DNA from: a virus
Virus record (IMG/VR): IMGVR_UViG_3300044591_000078
Coordinates: 1-35,095 of that record
Direction: 5' to 3' (one strand)
Length of the DNA: 35,095 nucleotides
The notes beneath the pieces were generated by a model that saw only the letters and a program-made list of their open reading frames with translations, did no database searches and was not told the DNA's origin. The position numbers and the translations under genes were made by a program. Below are positions 5,738-12,281 of the stretch, piece after piece; position 1 is the stretch's first letter; each line of letters begins with the position of its first letter.

Positions 5738-7323
5738 TCCCAGCTCCTTTTCATTACCCTAAAAAACTTTCCGTCCTTGCGATACTCAATCCATTCTGGT
5801 GGCGTGGCCATGTTCATGTTCTGCACCATGTCCTCCAGCGTTTTCACATTCAGACCACCAGGCACAATGCTGGCGCTGTTGGCAATACTCAGCAGCTGAC
5901 TCATTGCACGCTGGCCTGCATAACCTTCATGCATGATTGGCAAATACTCGGTGATCGGTGTGTCGCTTAGGCCACCGTAGTAGGTCACGGCCAGCATCTC
6001 AATGCCAGAGGCCTTGCTGATGTGCTTGCGCCATGTCCAGCTTGTAACCTCCAGCTCTTGACCATCCAGACCCATAATGTCGTCATTGCGCAACACCATC
6101 GATTTTTTTACTGGCTCAGGAAACTGCTCACCGCATGAAGGGCAAAGCATCACCGAGATGTGCACCAGCTCACCACAGTGATCGCACACCTTAACTGGTG
6201 CCTCGCCATTGCCATCGCCACCCTTCTTAGGCGGCTGCACATTGGTGATCGGACCATGCGACTCGACCACACCGGCAAAGTCGAGCACCAAACAATGATC
6301 GGTGTGCGACTTCACGCGCATACCACGGCCTGCCATTTGCACATACAAACTGGCGCTCATGGTCGGGCGCAGCATCACTACCAGATCAATGTCTGGATAG
6401 TCAAAACCAGTGGTCAGCACATTGGCATTGGTAAGGGCACGCACACGGCCAGCCTTGAAGTCAGCCAGCATGCGCTCGCGCTCTTTCTTTGGTGTATCGC
6501 CAGTCACGCACTCAGCGGTCACACCCTGCTGGCGCAGGACTTCAGCCACACGCTCGGCATGCTTCACGCCAGCACAGAAAAACAGCCACGCCTTGCGCTC
6601 ACCAGCCAAGCCCATGACCTCATGCACCACGGCCTGATTCTTGTCGTCAGTATCCACAGCGGCCTGCAACTCTGACTCAATGAACTCGCCACCGCGCTTC
6701 TTCACGCCACTCACATCCAGCTTGGCCTTGGTGACCTTGGAGCGCAGCGTGGCCAAATAGCCCTTGAACACCAGCTCCTCGATGCTGACAGGCGTGAGCA
6801 GATCGTCAAACAGCGCAGGCTTATCGGTGATCAGGCCATGCCCCAAGCGGTAAGGCGTGGCGGTCAGGCCAATCACACGCAGGTGCGGATTGATGGCCTT
6901 CAACTCGCCAAGCAACTTACGATAGCCACCCTCGTCCTTGTGGTTGACCAAGTGGCACTCATCGATGATCACCAGATCGATGTGGCCAAGCTCACGCGCC
7001 TTGGTGCGCACAGACTGGATGCCAGCAAAGGTGATTGGCTCGCTCAAGTCTTTCTGGCCAATGCTGGCGCTGTAGATGCCCATCGGTGCACCAGGCCAAT
7101 GCTGGCGCATCTTCTCGGCATTCTGCTCAATCAACTCCTTCACATGGGTCAGCATGAGCACCCGAGTCTCTGGCCAATTTTGCAAGGCATCCTTGCACAG
7201 CGCAGCCACGATGTGAGACTTGCCTGAGCCGGTCGGCAGCACCAGACAAGGATTGCCATCATTGCCAGCCTCAAACCATCTGTACAGCTCGTCGATGGTG
7301 CGCTGTTGGTAGTCACGAAGCAT
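5734..7323 (-). CDS. SF2 DNA helicase (DEAD/DEAH, RadD/SSL2-like) with zinc motif
   Basis: The protein has 529 residues. Superfamily 2 motifs are complete: LRDYQQ near the start (Q-like motif), Walker A LPTGSGKS at 29-36, DECH at 121-124, GLTATP at 152-157, a second RecA domain with TTGFDYPD at 304-311, and motif VI QMAGRGMR at 329-336. A four-cysteine zinc motif follows (Cys380, 383, 394, 397), and then about 130 residues of unassigned C-terminal domain. This matches phage helicases of the type III restriction-subunit/RadD class. The likely role is unwinding or remodelling branched DNA during replication or recombination. The ATG directly abuts the TGA of the nested ORF at 7324. Confidence 0.92.
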   Translation of the reverse strand: MLRDYQQRTIDELYRWFEAGNDGNPCLVLPTGSGKSHIVAALCKDALQNWPETRVLMLTHVKELIEQNAEKMRQHWPGAPMGIYSASIGQKDLSEPITFAGIQSVRTKARELGHIDLVIIDECHLVNHKDEGGYRKLLGELKAINPHLRVIGLTATPYRLGHGLITDKPALFDDLLTPVSIEELVFKGYLATLRSKVTKAKLDVSGVKKRGGEFIESELQAAVDTDDKNQAVVHEVMGLAGERKAWLFFCAGVKHAERVAEVLRQQGVTAECVTGDTPKKERERMLADFKAGRVRALTNANVLTTGFDYPDIDLVVMLRPTMSASLYVQMAGRGMRVKSHTDHCLVLDFAGVVESHGPITNVQPPKKGGDGNGEAPVKVCDHCGELVHISVMLCPSCGEQFPEPVKKSMVLRNDDIMGLDGQELEVTSWTWRKHISKASGIEMLAVTYYGGLSDTPITEYLPIMHEGYAGQRAMSQLLSIANSASIVPGGLNVKTLEDMVQNMNMATPPEWIEYRKDGKFFRVMKRSWE

Positions 7324-8236
7324 TCAAGATTCTCCATGCTGTTGCTGCACAGAGAGGGACTTGTCCATTTCCAATGGCTTTAAGTCTGTCCATCCTAGCG
7401 GCCACCCCATTAGCCACTCGACCCACGTTGGGTTCAGTTGACCACTGTTCTGGTCTACCGATTGACTCAACATAATTTGTTTTCCCTTGGCTACTCTTCG
7501 CTGAATAGATGGGTTGCTCATGTTTCCTCGATCTCTGTTGTCCGATGCCTGGGGAGTTGGAAACATTTTTTCCTTGGTTATGTATCCTATTGGTGGCCCT
7601 GTTCCCGACCATTCCACTTGTTCCGATAGGCATCCCGCACCCACTCCATTGCGTCCTATTTTCTTGCGGTAATCCAATCTCTTTTCCATCGATTCTGCTG
7701 ATCGAGTTGGTATATCTACCGTACTTGGAGTTAGCCACAATCCAGATTCTTTCTCGTTTATGGTTTGCACCAACGTCGGCAGCAGATATAACTCCCCACC
7801 TACTGTCATACCCCATTGCGGTAAGGTCTGCAAGGACTCGTTCAAGTCCCCTAGAAGTGAGCATTGGACTGTTCTCCACGAATGCGTATCTTGGTCGAAC
7901 CTCGCCAATAATCCGTGCCATTTCTCGCCACATTCCGCTACGTTCTCCGTTGATTCCTGCGCCTTTTCCTGCTGCGCTAATGTCTTGGCATGGAAAGCCT
8001 CCAGATACAACGTCAACAATTCCTCGCCACGGATTTCCATCAAAGGTTTGTACGTCATCCCAAATTGGGAAAGTCGGGAGAAGACCATCATTTTGTCTGG
8101 CGCACAATACGCTTGCTGGGTACGGTTCCCATTCGACTGCACAGACTGTTCTCCATCCGAGAAGTTTCCCGCCAAGTATTCCTCCACCAGCGCCTGCGAA
8201 TAAAGCCAGCTCATTTAATTCTCCTTGTTTGTTCAT
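7313..8236 (-). CDS. C5-cytosine DNA methyltransferase (first frame of a nested pair)
   Basis: The protein has 307 residues. C5-methyltransferase motifs are in order: FAGAGGG at 13-19 (cofactor binding), GGFPCQD with catalytic Cys83, ENS at 121-123 (motif VI), RERIWIVA at 161-168 (motif VIII), a variable target-recognition region at about 170-265, and RMDRLKAIGNGQVP at 281-294 (motifs IX-X). It transfers a methyl group from S-adenosylmethionine to cytosine. The ATG at 8236 has AGAGG upstream; a stronger AAGGAG just after it fits the ATG of the other frame at 8214. The gene overlaps the helicase gene by 11 bases. No matching restriction enzyme is seen, so self-protection of phage DNA is likely. 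Confidence 0.93.
   Translation of the reverse strand: MNKQGELNELALFAGAGGGILGGKLLGWRTVCAVEWEPYPASVLCARQNDGLLPTFPIWDDVQTFDGNPWRGIVDVVSGGFPCQDISAAGKGAGINGERSGMWREMARIIGEVRPRYAFVENSPMLTSRGLERVLADLTAMGYDSRWGVISAADVGANHKRERIWIVANSKYGRYTNSISRIDGKEIGLPQENRTQWSGCGMPIGTSGMVGNRATNRIHNQGKNVSNSPGIGQQRSRKHEQPIYSAKSSQGKTNYVESIGRPEQWSTEPNVGRVANGVAARMDRLKAIGNGQVPLCAATAWRILNAS
7324..8214 (-). CDS. Nested ORF in another frame of the methyltransferase gene; phage protein with LNPTWVEWLMG-type C-terminus
   Basis: This ORF lies wholly inside the methyltransferase gene, on the same strand in a different frame, and encodes 296 residues. Its ATG has AAGGAG six bases upstream, and its TGA directly touches the helicase ATG. 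Family-like features are FHAKT at 74-78, RFDQDTHSWRT at 105-115, LPQWGM at 131-136, a TP-rich middle, and NPTWVEWLMGWPLGWTDL at 261-278. I recall proteins of this layout in phages, next to cytosine methyltransferase genes, without a known function. Residues 1-58 overlie the most constrained methyltransferase motifs and may be passive; an internal ATG at 8040 is an alternative start. The protein is unproven but unlikely to be a chance ORF. Confidence 0.65.
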   Translation of the reverse strand: MSWLYSQALVEEYLAGNFSDGEQSVQSNGNRTQQAYCAPDKMMVFSRLSQFGMTYKPLMEIRGEELLTLYLEAFHAKTLAQQEKAQESTENVAECGEKWHGLLARFDQDTHSWRTVQCSLLGDLNESLQTLPQWGMTVGGELYLLPTLVQTINEKESGLWLTPSTVDIPTRSAESMEKRLDYRKKIGRNGVGAGCLSEQVEWSGTGPPIGYITKEKMFPTPQASDNRDRGNMSNPSIQRRVAKGKQIMLSQSVDQNSGQLNPTWVEWLMGWPLGWTDLKPLEMDKSLSVQQQHGES

Positions 8237-8276
8237 CTCATAAACCTCTAATAAAAGTATTTACGCATCTCATAAA
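8234..8276. repeat. 11-base direct repeats flanking the methyltransferase junction
   Basis: The same 11 bases (catctcataaa on the plus strand) occur at 8234-8244 and 8266-8276. One copy contains the ATG of the 307-residue methyltransferase and the other spans the stop of the 353-residue one. The 32-base spacing could be a scar of insertion or recombination that joined the two genes. A chance repeat in an A/T-rich spacer is also possible. Confidence 0.45.
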
Positions 8277-9331
8277 TTTTTAAGCCATTGCTCATAAACT
8301 TTTAATGCGATCTGAGCTGTCATAACTGGTGGAACACTCATTCCAATCATGTAATGTGGTTTTTGTTTGCAAAAGTCATAGTCCTGTGGATAACTTCCAA
8401 TGCTGCAAGCCTCTTGTTTGCTTGTGAACTTTGGTGCATCAAACAAAACAAGACTATCTTCATGCGATGTGAGCGTTGTGGCCACTTTGTCTTTGTAGAG
8501 ATAGCTCTGGCTAAAATATTTGGTTTTACCTGTAAGCCTCTCGCAAGCCTCAAGCATTGCCTTATCGCCATCTTGTCTAGCTTGCCAAATGGTTGTCATG
8601 TTTTCGCTAAGGTTGCGTCCTTCGCAATCTTGAATTTCTCCAAACACAATGGGTTTTTCATTGAATTCAAGTCTTAACTTTGGAACCATCGTGAACATGT
8701 CCATAGATTCCAAGAATGGTTCTGCTAAGTCTTTGCGTAAAGCGACAAAGAAAACACGCTCTCTACGTTGTGGAACACCCATAGTTGAACCATCAAGCAA
8801 CCAATGCTGAACAATGTAGCCGGCCTCATCAAATGCCTCATAAATGCGTGAAACGTAAGCTCTAGCCTCACCTAACAATAAACCTTTGACGTTTTCGGCA
8901 ATTACAACCTTGGGTTGTAGTTTTTTAGCCAAATCAATGAAGTCAAAGAAAAGCGTATCCAAAACCTGTTCGGCTTGTCCTTCACGAAACTTCTTCTCTT
9001 TTCCCCAATCATCCCCACGATTTCCGGCCATTGAGAAACTTGAACAAGGTGGCGAACCATCCAAAATGTCTAACTCATAAAGTTCCTGTGGCAAGTCATC
9101 ACGCAATTTGAATTCTTGGATTGGCTCCAAATAAGCGTATTTTGGGTTGTGGTTAGCTTTGTAAGCCTCAATCATTTTTGGATCAATTTCATTGCATCCA
9201 AGTACATCAAAGCCAGCCAATTTGTAGCCCATTGTTGAGCCACCACCACAAGCAAAACATGAGAACACCTTGCCTTTATCTTTTGTGAAATTGGCTTGTG
9301 CCAAAGTCCACTTGTATGGAAATTTGTTCAT
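8270..9331 (-). CDS. Second C5-cytosine DNA methyltransferase
   Basis: The protein has 353 residues. Motifs in order are a cofactor-binding FACGGGSTMGYKLAGF (26-41), catalytic PCSSF with Cys96, ENV at 146-148, VPQRRERVFF at 186-195, a target-recognition region of about 120 residues, and a C-terminal M-S-V-P-P-V motif. It differs strongly from the 307-residue enzyme, so the two probably methylate different sites. Base composition is visibly more A/T-rich than its neighbours, with many AAA, TTT and AAT codons, which suggests a separate origin. It overlaps the nuclease gene upstream by four bases. A role in evading host restriction is likely. Confidence 0.93.
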   Translation of the reverse strand: MNKFPYKWTLAQANFTKDKGKVFSCFACGGGSTMGYKLAGFDVLGCNEIDPKMIEAYKANHNPKYAYLEPIQEFKLRDDLPQELYELDILDGSPPCSSFSMAGNRGDDWGKEKKFREGQAEQVLDTLFFDFIDLAKKLQPKVVIAENVKGLLLGEARAYVSRIYEAFDEAGYIVQHWLLDGSTMGVPQRRERVFFVALRKDLAEPFLESMDMFTMVPKLRLEFNEKPIVFGEIQDCEGRNLSENMTTIWQARQDGDKAMLEACERLTGKTKYFSQSYLYKDKVATTLTSHEDSLVLFDAPKFTSKQEACSIGSYPQDYDFCKQKPHYMIGMSVPPVMTAQIALKVYEQWLKNL

Positions 9332-10353
9332 CCCACAATCCTTCCACCAAAGTCCTTGCGCATTTCAGCGATCAAAGGATCACCACTAGCACAGGCCTCA
9401 GCATTGGCCAACAACTCTTTGGAGCCGAAAACGCCTTCTTGCTCAGGATCGCCATTGGCCAGATTCACGCCATTGATCTCATACATAGCGGTGAACTCGT
9501 TCGGACCATCCTTGCGCTGCCAAGGCACCAGATCGGGGTGCAGGACATGCGACTCGCAACCAGTGCGTTGGGAATCCAAAGGAATCTCAGCATCCCACTT
9601 GGCGCAGTGCCAAGTCGAGTCAGGCATTGGAGTGGCCAAAGCGCAGGTGCGGCAGTTCACATGCTTGGTGGTCTTGGACTGGTGACAGAACTCATGCGCA
9701 TCACAGAACTTGCACTGATACCAACTCGCATCTGAGCTGATCGGCTCAGGCATGCGGTCACTCAAAGCAATGCGCTGGCCGCGAGCAATGGCCTTGCCTG
9801 CCACATCTTTATCGAACTTCACGCGCTCAGTGTGGATGCGGTCGTCATCCTTGCATACAGTCAAGTACAACGCACGATCGATGCCAGTGCCAGCCATGTA
9901 GACCTGCATCTGCACAAAGTGCTCAGGCTTAGACTTCTCCACGCCATTCTTCTCCAGATCGTCAAATGCTTTTTTGGATGCCGTCTTGAACTCGGCAATG
10001 TGCTTGGACTTTGGCGCATCTGGCACACCCTTGTCGATGATCGCATCGATGCTGCCAGAAACATGGCTGCCAAAGTCGACACGGTGCTGGGAAGACACCT
10101 TGCGCACATCGATGCCAATGGCACGCAGATCGCTGATGATGTTGGCCTCCTCTTGGTGGCCACGCCTAAACAGGCGCAGGATTCGACCAGGGAAGCTCGG
10201 CTGCACAGCCCAGCGGAAAGACAGCCACAGCCACCGATCACAAACATGGCCAAGCGTACTGGCTCCAAGGTGTGGGCGAGGCACCTCAGCAATGGCCTCA
10301 TGGTGCTTGTCAATCAAAGACTGGATGCTATTATCTGGCTCAGGGATTTTCAT
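9328..10353 (-). CDS. PD-(D/E)XK nuclease, Cas4/AddB-like, with probable Fe-S cluster
   Basis: The ATG at 10353 has AAAGGAGAG upstream and gives 341 residues; the longer in-frame ORF runs into the previous gene. A His/Glu pair near 66-69, Asp103 in GSIDAII, and Glu121 and Lys123 in AEFKT form the nuclease core, followed by a Q-x-Q-x-Y helix at 148-152. Cys38 plus C-x2-C-x5-C at 214-223 matches the one-plus-three cysteine layout of Cas4, AddB and Dna2 [4Fe-4S] nucleases. Two further cysteines follow at 234 and 237. A 5'-to-3' or end-processing exonuclease that feeds the neighbouring annealing proteins is the likely role. Confidence 0.82.
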   Translation of the reverse strand: MKIPEPDNSIQSLIDKHHEAIAEVPRPHLGASTLGHVCDRWLWLSFRWAVQPSFPGRILRLFRRGHQEEANIISDLRAIGIDVRKVSSQHRVDFGSHVSGSIDAIIDKGVPDAPKSKHIAEFKTASKKAFDDLEKNGVEKSKPEHFVQMQVYMAGTGIDRALYLTVCKDDDRIHTERVKFDKDVAGKAIARGQRIALSDRMPEPISSDASWYQCKFCDAHEFCHQSKTTKHVNCRTCALATPMPDSTWHCAKWDAEIPLDSQRTGCESHVLHPDLVPWQRKDGPNEFTAMYEINGVNLANGDPEQEGVFGSKELLANAEACASGDPLIAEMRKDFGGRIVG

Positions 10354-10376
10354 GTTGTCTCTCCTTTGATGAGTTT

Positions 10377-10412
10377 GCCCAGACCAGTTCACGCTAGTCT
10401 GGGCATTTTTTT
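10377..10412 (+). terminator. Strong intrinsic-terminator form facing rightward, inside the leftward operon
   Basis: GCCCAGAC at 10377-10384 and GTCTGGGC at 10397-10404 form a perfect eight-base stem with a 12-base loop, followed by A and seven T residues on the plus strand. Leftward mRNA would also fold this stem but has the A run before it, not a U run after it, so termination is expected only for rightward transcripts. It lies in the 61-base gap between the DUF669-type and nuclease genes. It may block antisense transcription or act as an mRNA-stabilising hairpin for the nuclease message. Confidence 0.65.
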
Positions 10413-10414
10413 GC

Positions 10415-10900
10415 TTACTTCTTAGCCCAAGGTGGTGCGGCCTTGGCAGGTGCAGAATTGCTTGGGACTTGAGGGATGGCCGCAGCTGGCGCTGTACTGC
10501 CAGACACAGACTTGAAGCCCTTGACCTCATTGCTTGCACCGTACTGCGCGTCCTCTTTAACCTCCAGCTTGATAGCGATCTGGCCACCAATCAACTGATC
10601 GGTGTCGGTCACTTTGGCCAAGCCAATCGCACGCATGATGTCTCCCAGCTGCTGGCGACCAATCTCCTCGGCCTTGGGATTGGCATTCTTGATATTCAGA
10701 TTGCCAAACACCACGCGACCTTGGTGGCTTGGGCCAGTGATGTCGTAGCGCAGTTTGATGTACTGGCCATTGCCAGCCTTAGTTGCCTTCAGCTCAGACT
10801 GAGAGATGGTGGCGGTGTACCAGCCAGCAGGCAAAGGCTCAAAGTTGCCATTGCCTTGGGGCAGTTCGTTGACATTAAATTCTTCGTTTAAAAAAGCCAT
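10415..10900 (-). CDS. DUF669 family protein, probable ssDNA-binding partner
   Basis: The protein has 161 residues. The start MAFLNEEF, the L-P-A-G-W-Y-T-A-T-I strand and the following Y-I-K-L-R-Y-D-I-T-G segment are typical of DUF669 phage proteins. The C-terminus is a Pro/Ala-rich linker ending PPWAKK. DUF669 members occur beside Sak4-type or other recombination ATPases and are thought to act like single-strand binding proteins. Here the AAA_24-type ATPase gene is two genes upstream, which supports that role. The ATG has AAGGAG in the short gap after the preceding gene. Confidence 0.85.
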   Translation of the reverse strand: MAFLNEEFNVNELPQGNGNFEPLPAGWYTATISQSELKATKAGNGQYIKLRYDITGPSHQGRVVFGNLNIKNANPKAEEIGRQQLGDIMRAIGLAKVTDTDQLIGGQIAIKLEVKEDAQYGASNEVKGFKSVSGSTAPAAAIPQVPSNSAPAKAAPPWAKK

Positions 10901-10903
10901 GAT

Positions 10904-11299
10904 TTACTCCTTGGGGATAATTTTGAAAGATGGGCGGCCAGGCTTGGCCGTGATTGCACCGGCAAGCGGTTTAGTGATGGACTCATCTGCTGCCTTCCAA
11001 ATGGCCATGTTGATCTCAGGCTTCCAGCGAAACAACTTAGCCAAGTGATCGGTCAGACCGAACTCAGCGGCAAGCTCTTGCACCTTGTCTCCGTCGACCT
11101 TGCGGTCGATGCGGCCAACGATCTTGATCTCGTATCGACCAGGCTCAACGGTCTCTGTGCCTTCAAGATTTTCGGCAATAGTTGCCAGCTTCTTGATGTG
11201 GTCCTCAATATCGCGTCGATCCGCTGTCGCATCTTCTTCCTGCTTCTTAGCAGCCAGCCACATCTGGGCTAACTCGTTCATGTCGGTGGTCTCAATCAT
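10904..11299 (-). CDS. DUF7173-like phage protein
   Basis: The protein has 131 residues. The N-terminal third is a charged helix (NELAQMWLAAKKQEEDATADRR...), followed by a beta-like section with G-R-Y-E-I-K-I-V-G-R-I-D-R-K and a helical part with LFRWKPEINMAIWK. I recognise this order from small phage proteins that sit between AAA_24 ATPase and DUF669 genes (DUF7173, from memory). A structural or accessory role in the recombination complex is inferred from position only. It overlaps the ATPase gene by four bases and is followed by DUF669 after a three-base gap. Confidence 0.75.
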   Translation of the reverse strand: MIETTDMNELAQMWLAAKKQEEDATADRRDIEDHIKKLATIAENLEGTETVEPGRYEIKIVGRIDRKVDGDKVQELAAEFGLTDHLAKLFRWKPEINMAIWKAADESITKPLAGAITAKPGRPSFKIIPKE

Positions 11300-11973
11300 G
11301 CTTTGCCTCCAATCTTGGCAATGATTGCACCCAGATCAGGCGCTTCCCAAGCCTCCAACTTGCCAGAGCGATCCTTGGCCAGCCAGAGGCCATCCGAGTC
11401 GCACATCAACGCACGCTGGGTCACGCCTTCGGAATCACGCTCAACACGAAGCGCCAGCACTTCATCAAAGAAGTAAGGCAGGCCTTGTGTCAGGCTCTTG
11501 CCAGGCATGCCTGGGTTGTAGAGCATCTTGCCCATCTCATCGGTGGACTTCTCCAGCTTGGCCGACATGTAGACATGCTTGCCTGGCAGATCGCGGAAGG
11601 CGCGAATCAGCTCCTGCATGGTGCTGTTCATCTCGCCATATGCTGCGCGGCCATCCTTGGACTTCTTCATCTCATGGGACAAGACCACCTCAGCAACTTC
11701 GCTTATCGAGTCAAGCGCCACCGATTGAAAGCCTGCGGCCTCCTTGCTGTCTCTGGCCCATGTGAAAGCCTCACGCAAGTCGTCCATCGAGGCGATCTCG
11801 ATGTAAGGCAGATCAGCGTCCTGAATGGACAGCAAGCCACCCTCAGCTGACAACACGATCACATTGGGCAGGGTCTTAACCAGCGTAGTCTTACCAGCAC
11901 CGGCTTGGCCGTACACCAACAACTTCACTCCATTGGCAGACAAACTGCCGGTCGATTTCAAATTGATAGCCAT
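11296..11973 (-). CDS. AAA_24/Sak4-like RecA-core ATPase
   Basis: The ATG at 11973 has AAAGGAGAG upstream and gives 225 residues; the longer frame extends through the control region. Walker A is GQAGAGKTT at about 22-30, and a Walker B-like strand (SVALDSI) lies near 85-91. The size and the K-H-V-Y-M-S-A-K strand fit the phage AAA_24 family, which includes Sak4, a single-strand annealing protein with a RecA core that works with a phage single-strand binding protein. The DUF669 gene two places downstream would be that partner. It is the first gene of the leftward operon and so is probably made early. Confidence 0.85.
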   Translation of the reverse strand: MAINLKSTGSLSANGVKLLVYGQAGAGKTTLVKTLPNVIVLSAEGGLLSIQDADLPYIEIASMDDLREAFTWARDSKEAAGFQSVALDSISEVAEVVLSHEMKKSKDGRAAYGEMNSTMQELIRAFRDLPGKHVYMSAKLEKSTDEMGKMLYNPGMPGKSLTQGLPYFFDEVLALRVERDSEGVTQRALMCDSDGLWLAKDRSGKLEAWEAPDLGAIIAKIGGKA

Positions 11974-12095
11974 TTGGCTCTCCTTTTTTTTGCACCTCCG
12001 TCTGGGAATCAGTTCGAGGTGTGACGTAACTATAAACCATTTTTTAGTGTAATATCCACACATCGCAATAAATATTTTCAACAAAGGAAAAAAAC
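11974..12095. promoter_or_regulatory. Divergent control region between leftward operon and rightward replication genes
   Basis: The two transcription units start on either side of this 122-base, A/T-rich stretch, so it must hold promoters for both. An inverted pair CACCTC (11993-11998) and GAGGTG (12016-12021) flanks 17 bases. A second, GTGT-AATATCC-ACAC, lies at 12047-12061. Either could be an operator for the small HTH protein encoded at 12096. A/T-rich -10-like words (TATAAA near 12031, TAATAT near 12050) are present, but I could not find a convincing -35 for either direction, so no promoter box is assigned. Confidence 0.6.
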
Positions 12096-12281
12096 ATGAT
12101 GACCCTAGAGCAGATACGAGACGCGCTCTCCGACCGAATGCCTGTCAAGGTGGCCGAAGCCACTGGCGTGCACTACAACACCATTCGCCAAGTGCGCGAC
12201 AACCCCAACGCAAATCCAACCCACAAAGTCCTGCTGGCGCTGTCCAACTACTTGGAAAGCCGCAAGGTGACACATGGCTGA
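12096..12281 (+). CDS. Small helix-turn-helix regulator (Cro/YdaS-like)
   Basis: The protein has 61 residues, starting at the first of two adjacent ATG codons with AAAGGA upstream. Residues 18-30 (KVAEATGVHYNTI) form the helix-turn-helix with the typical A-x-x-x-G turn, and the next helix contains R-Q-V-R-D-N-P. A following helix (THKVLLALSNYLE) completes a lambda-repressor-like minimal domain. There is no dimerisation or cleavage domain, so it resembles Cro rather than CI. Its position at the edge of the divergent control region suggests that it regulates one or both operons. It overlaps the primase-helicase gene by eight bases. Confidence 0.75.
   Translation: MMTLEQIRDALSDRMPVKVAEATGVHYNTIRQVRDNPNANPTHKVLLALSNYLESRKVTHG

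Noticed and set aside
7509-8243. 244-codon open frame on the plus strand opposite the methyltransferase pair
   Set aside because: The translation is rich in Ser, Pro, Leu and Ile with no family-like motif, and it has no good ribosome site. It is an antisense shadow of two constrained frames. Its presence is a caution for the nested ORF claim.
8385-8393. TGTGGATAA, a reverse DnaA-box sequence
   Set aside because: It is a single copy inside the coding sequence of the 353-residue methyltransferase, with no repeats around it. A chance match is more likely than an origin.
9832-10425. 197-codon plus-strand open frame over the PD-(D/E)XK nuclease gene
   Set aside because: It is an antisense shadow of a gene with clear catalytic motifs. 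The terminator at 10377-10412 falls at its end but does not by itself prove a gene.
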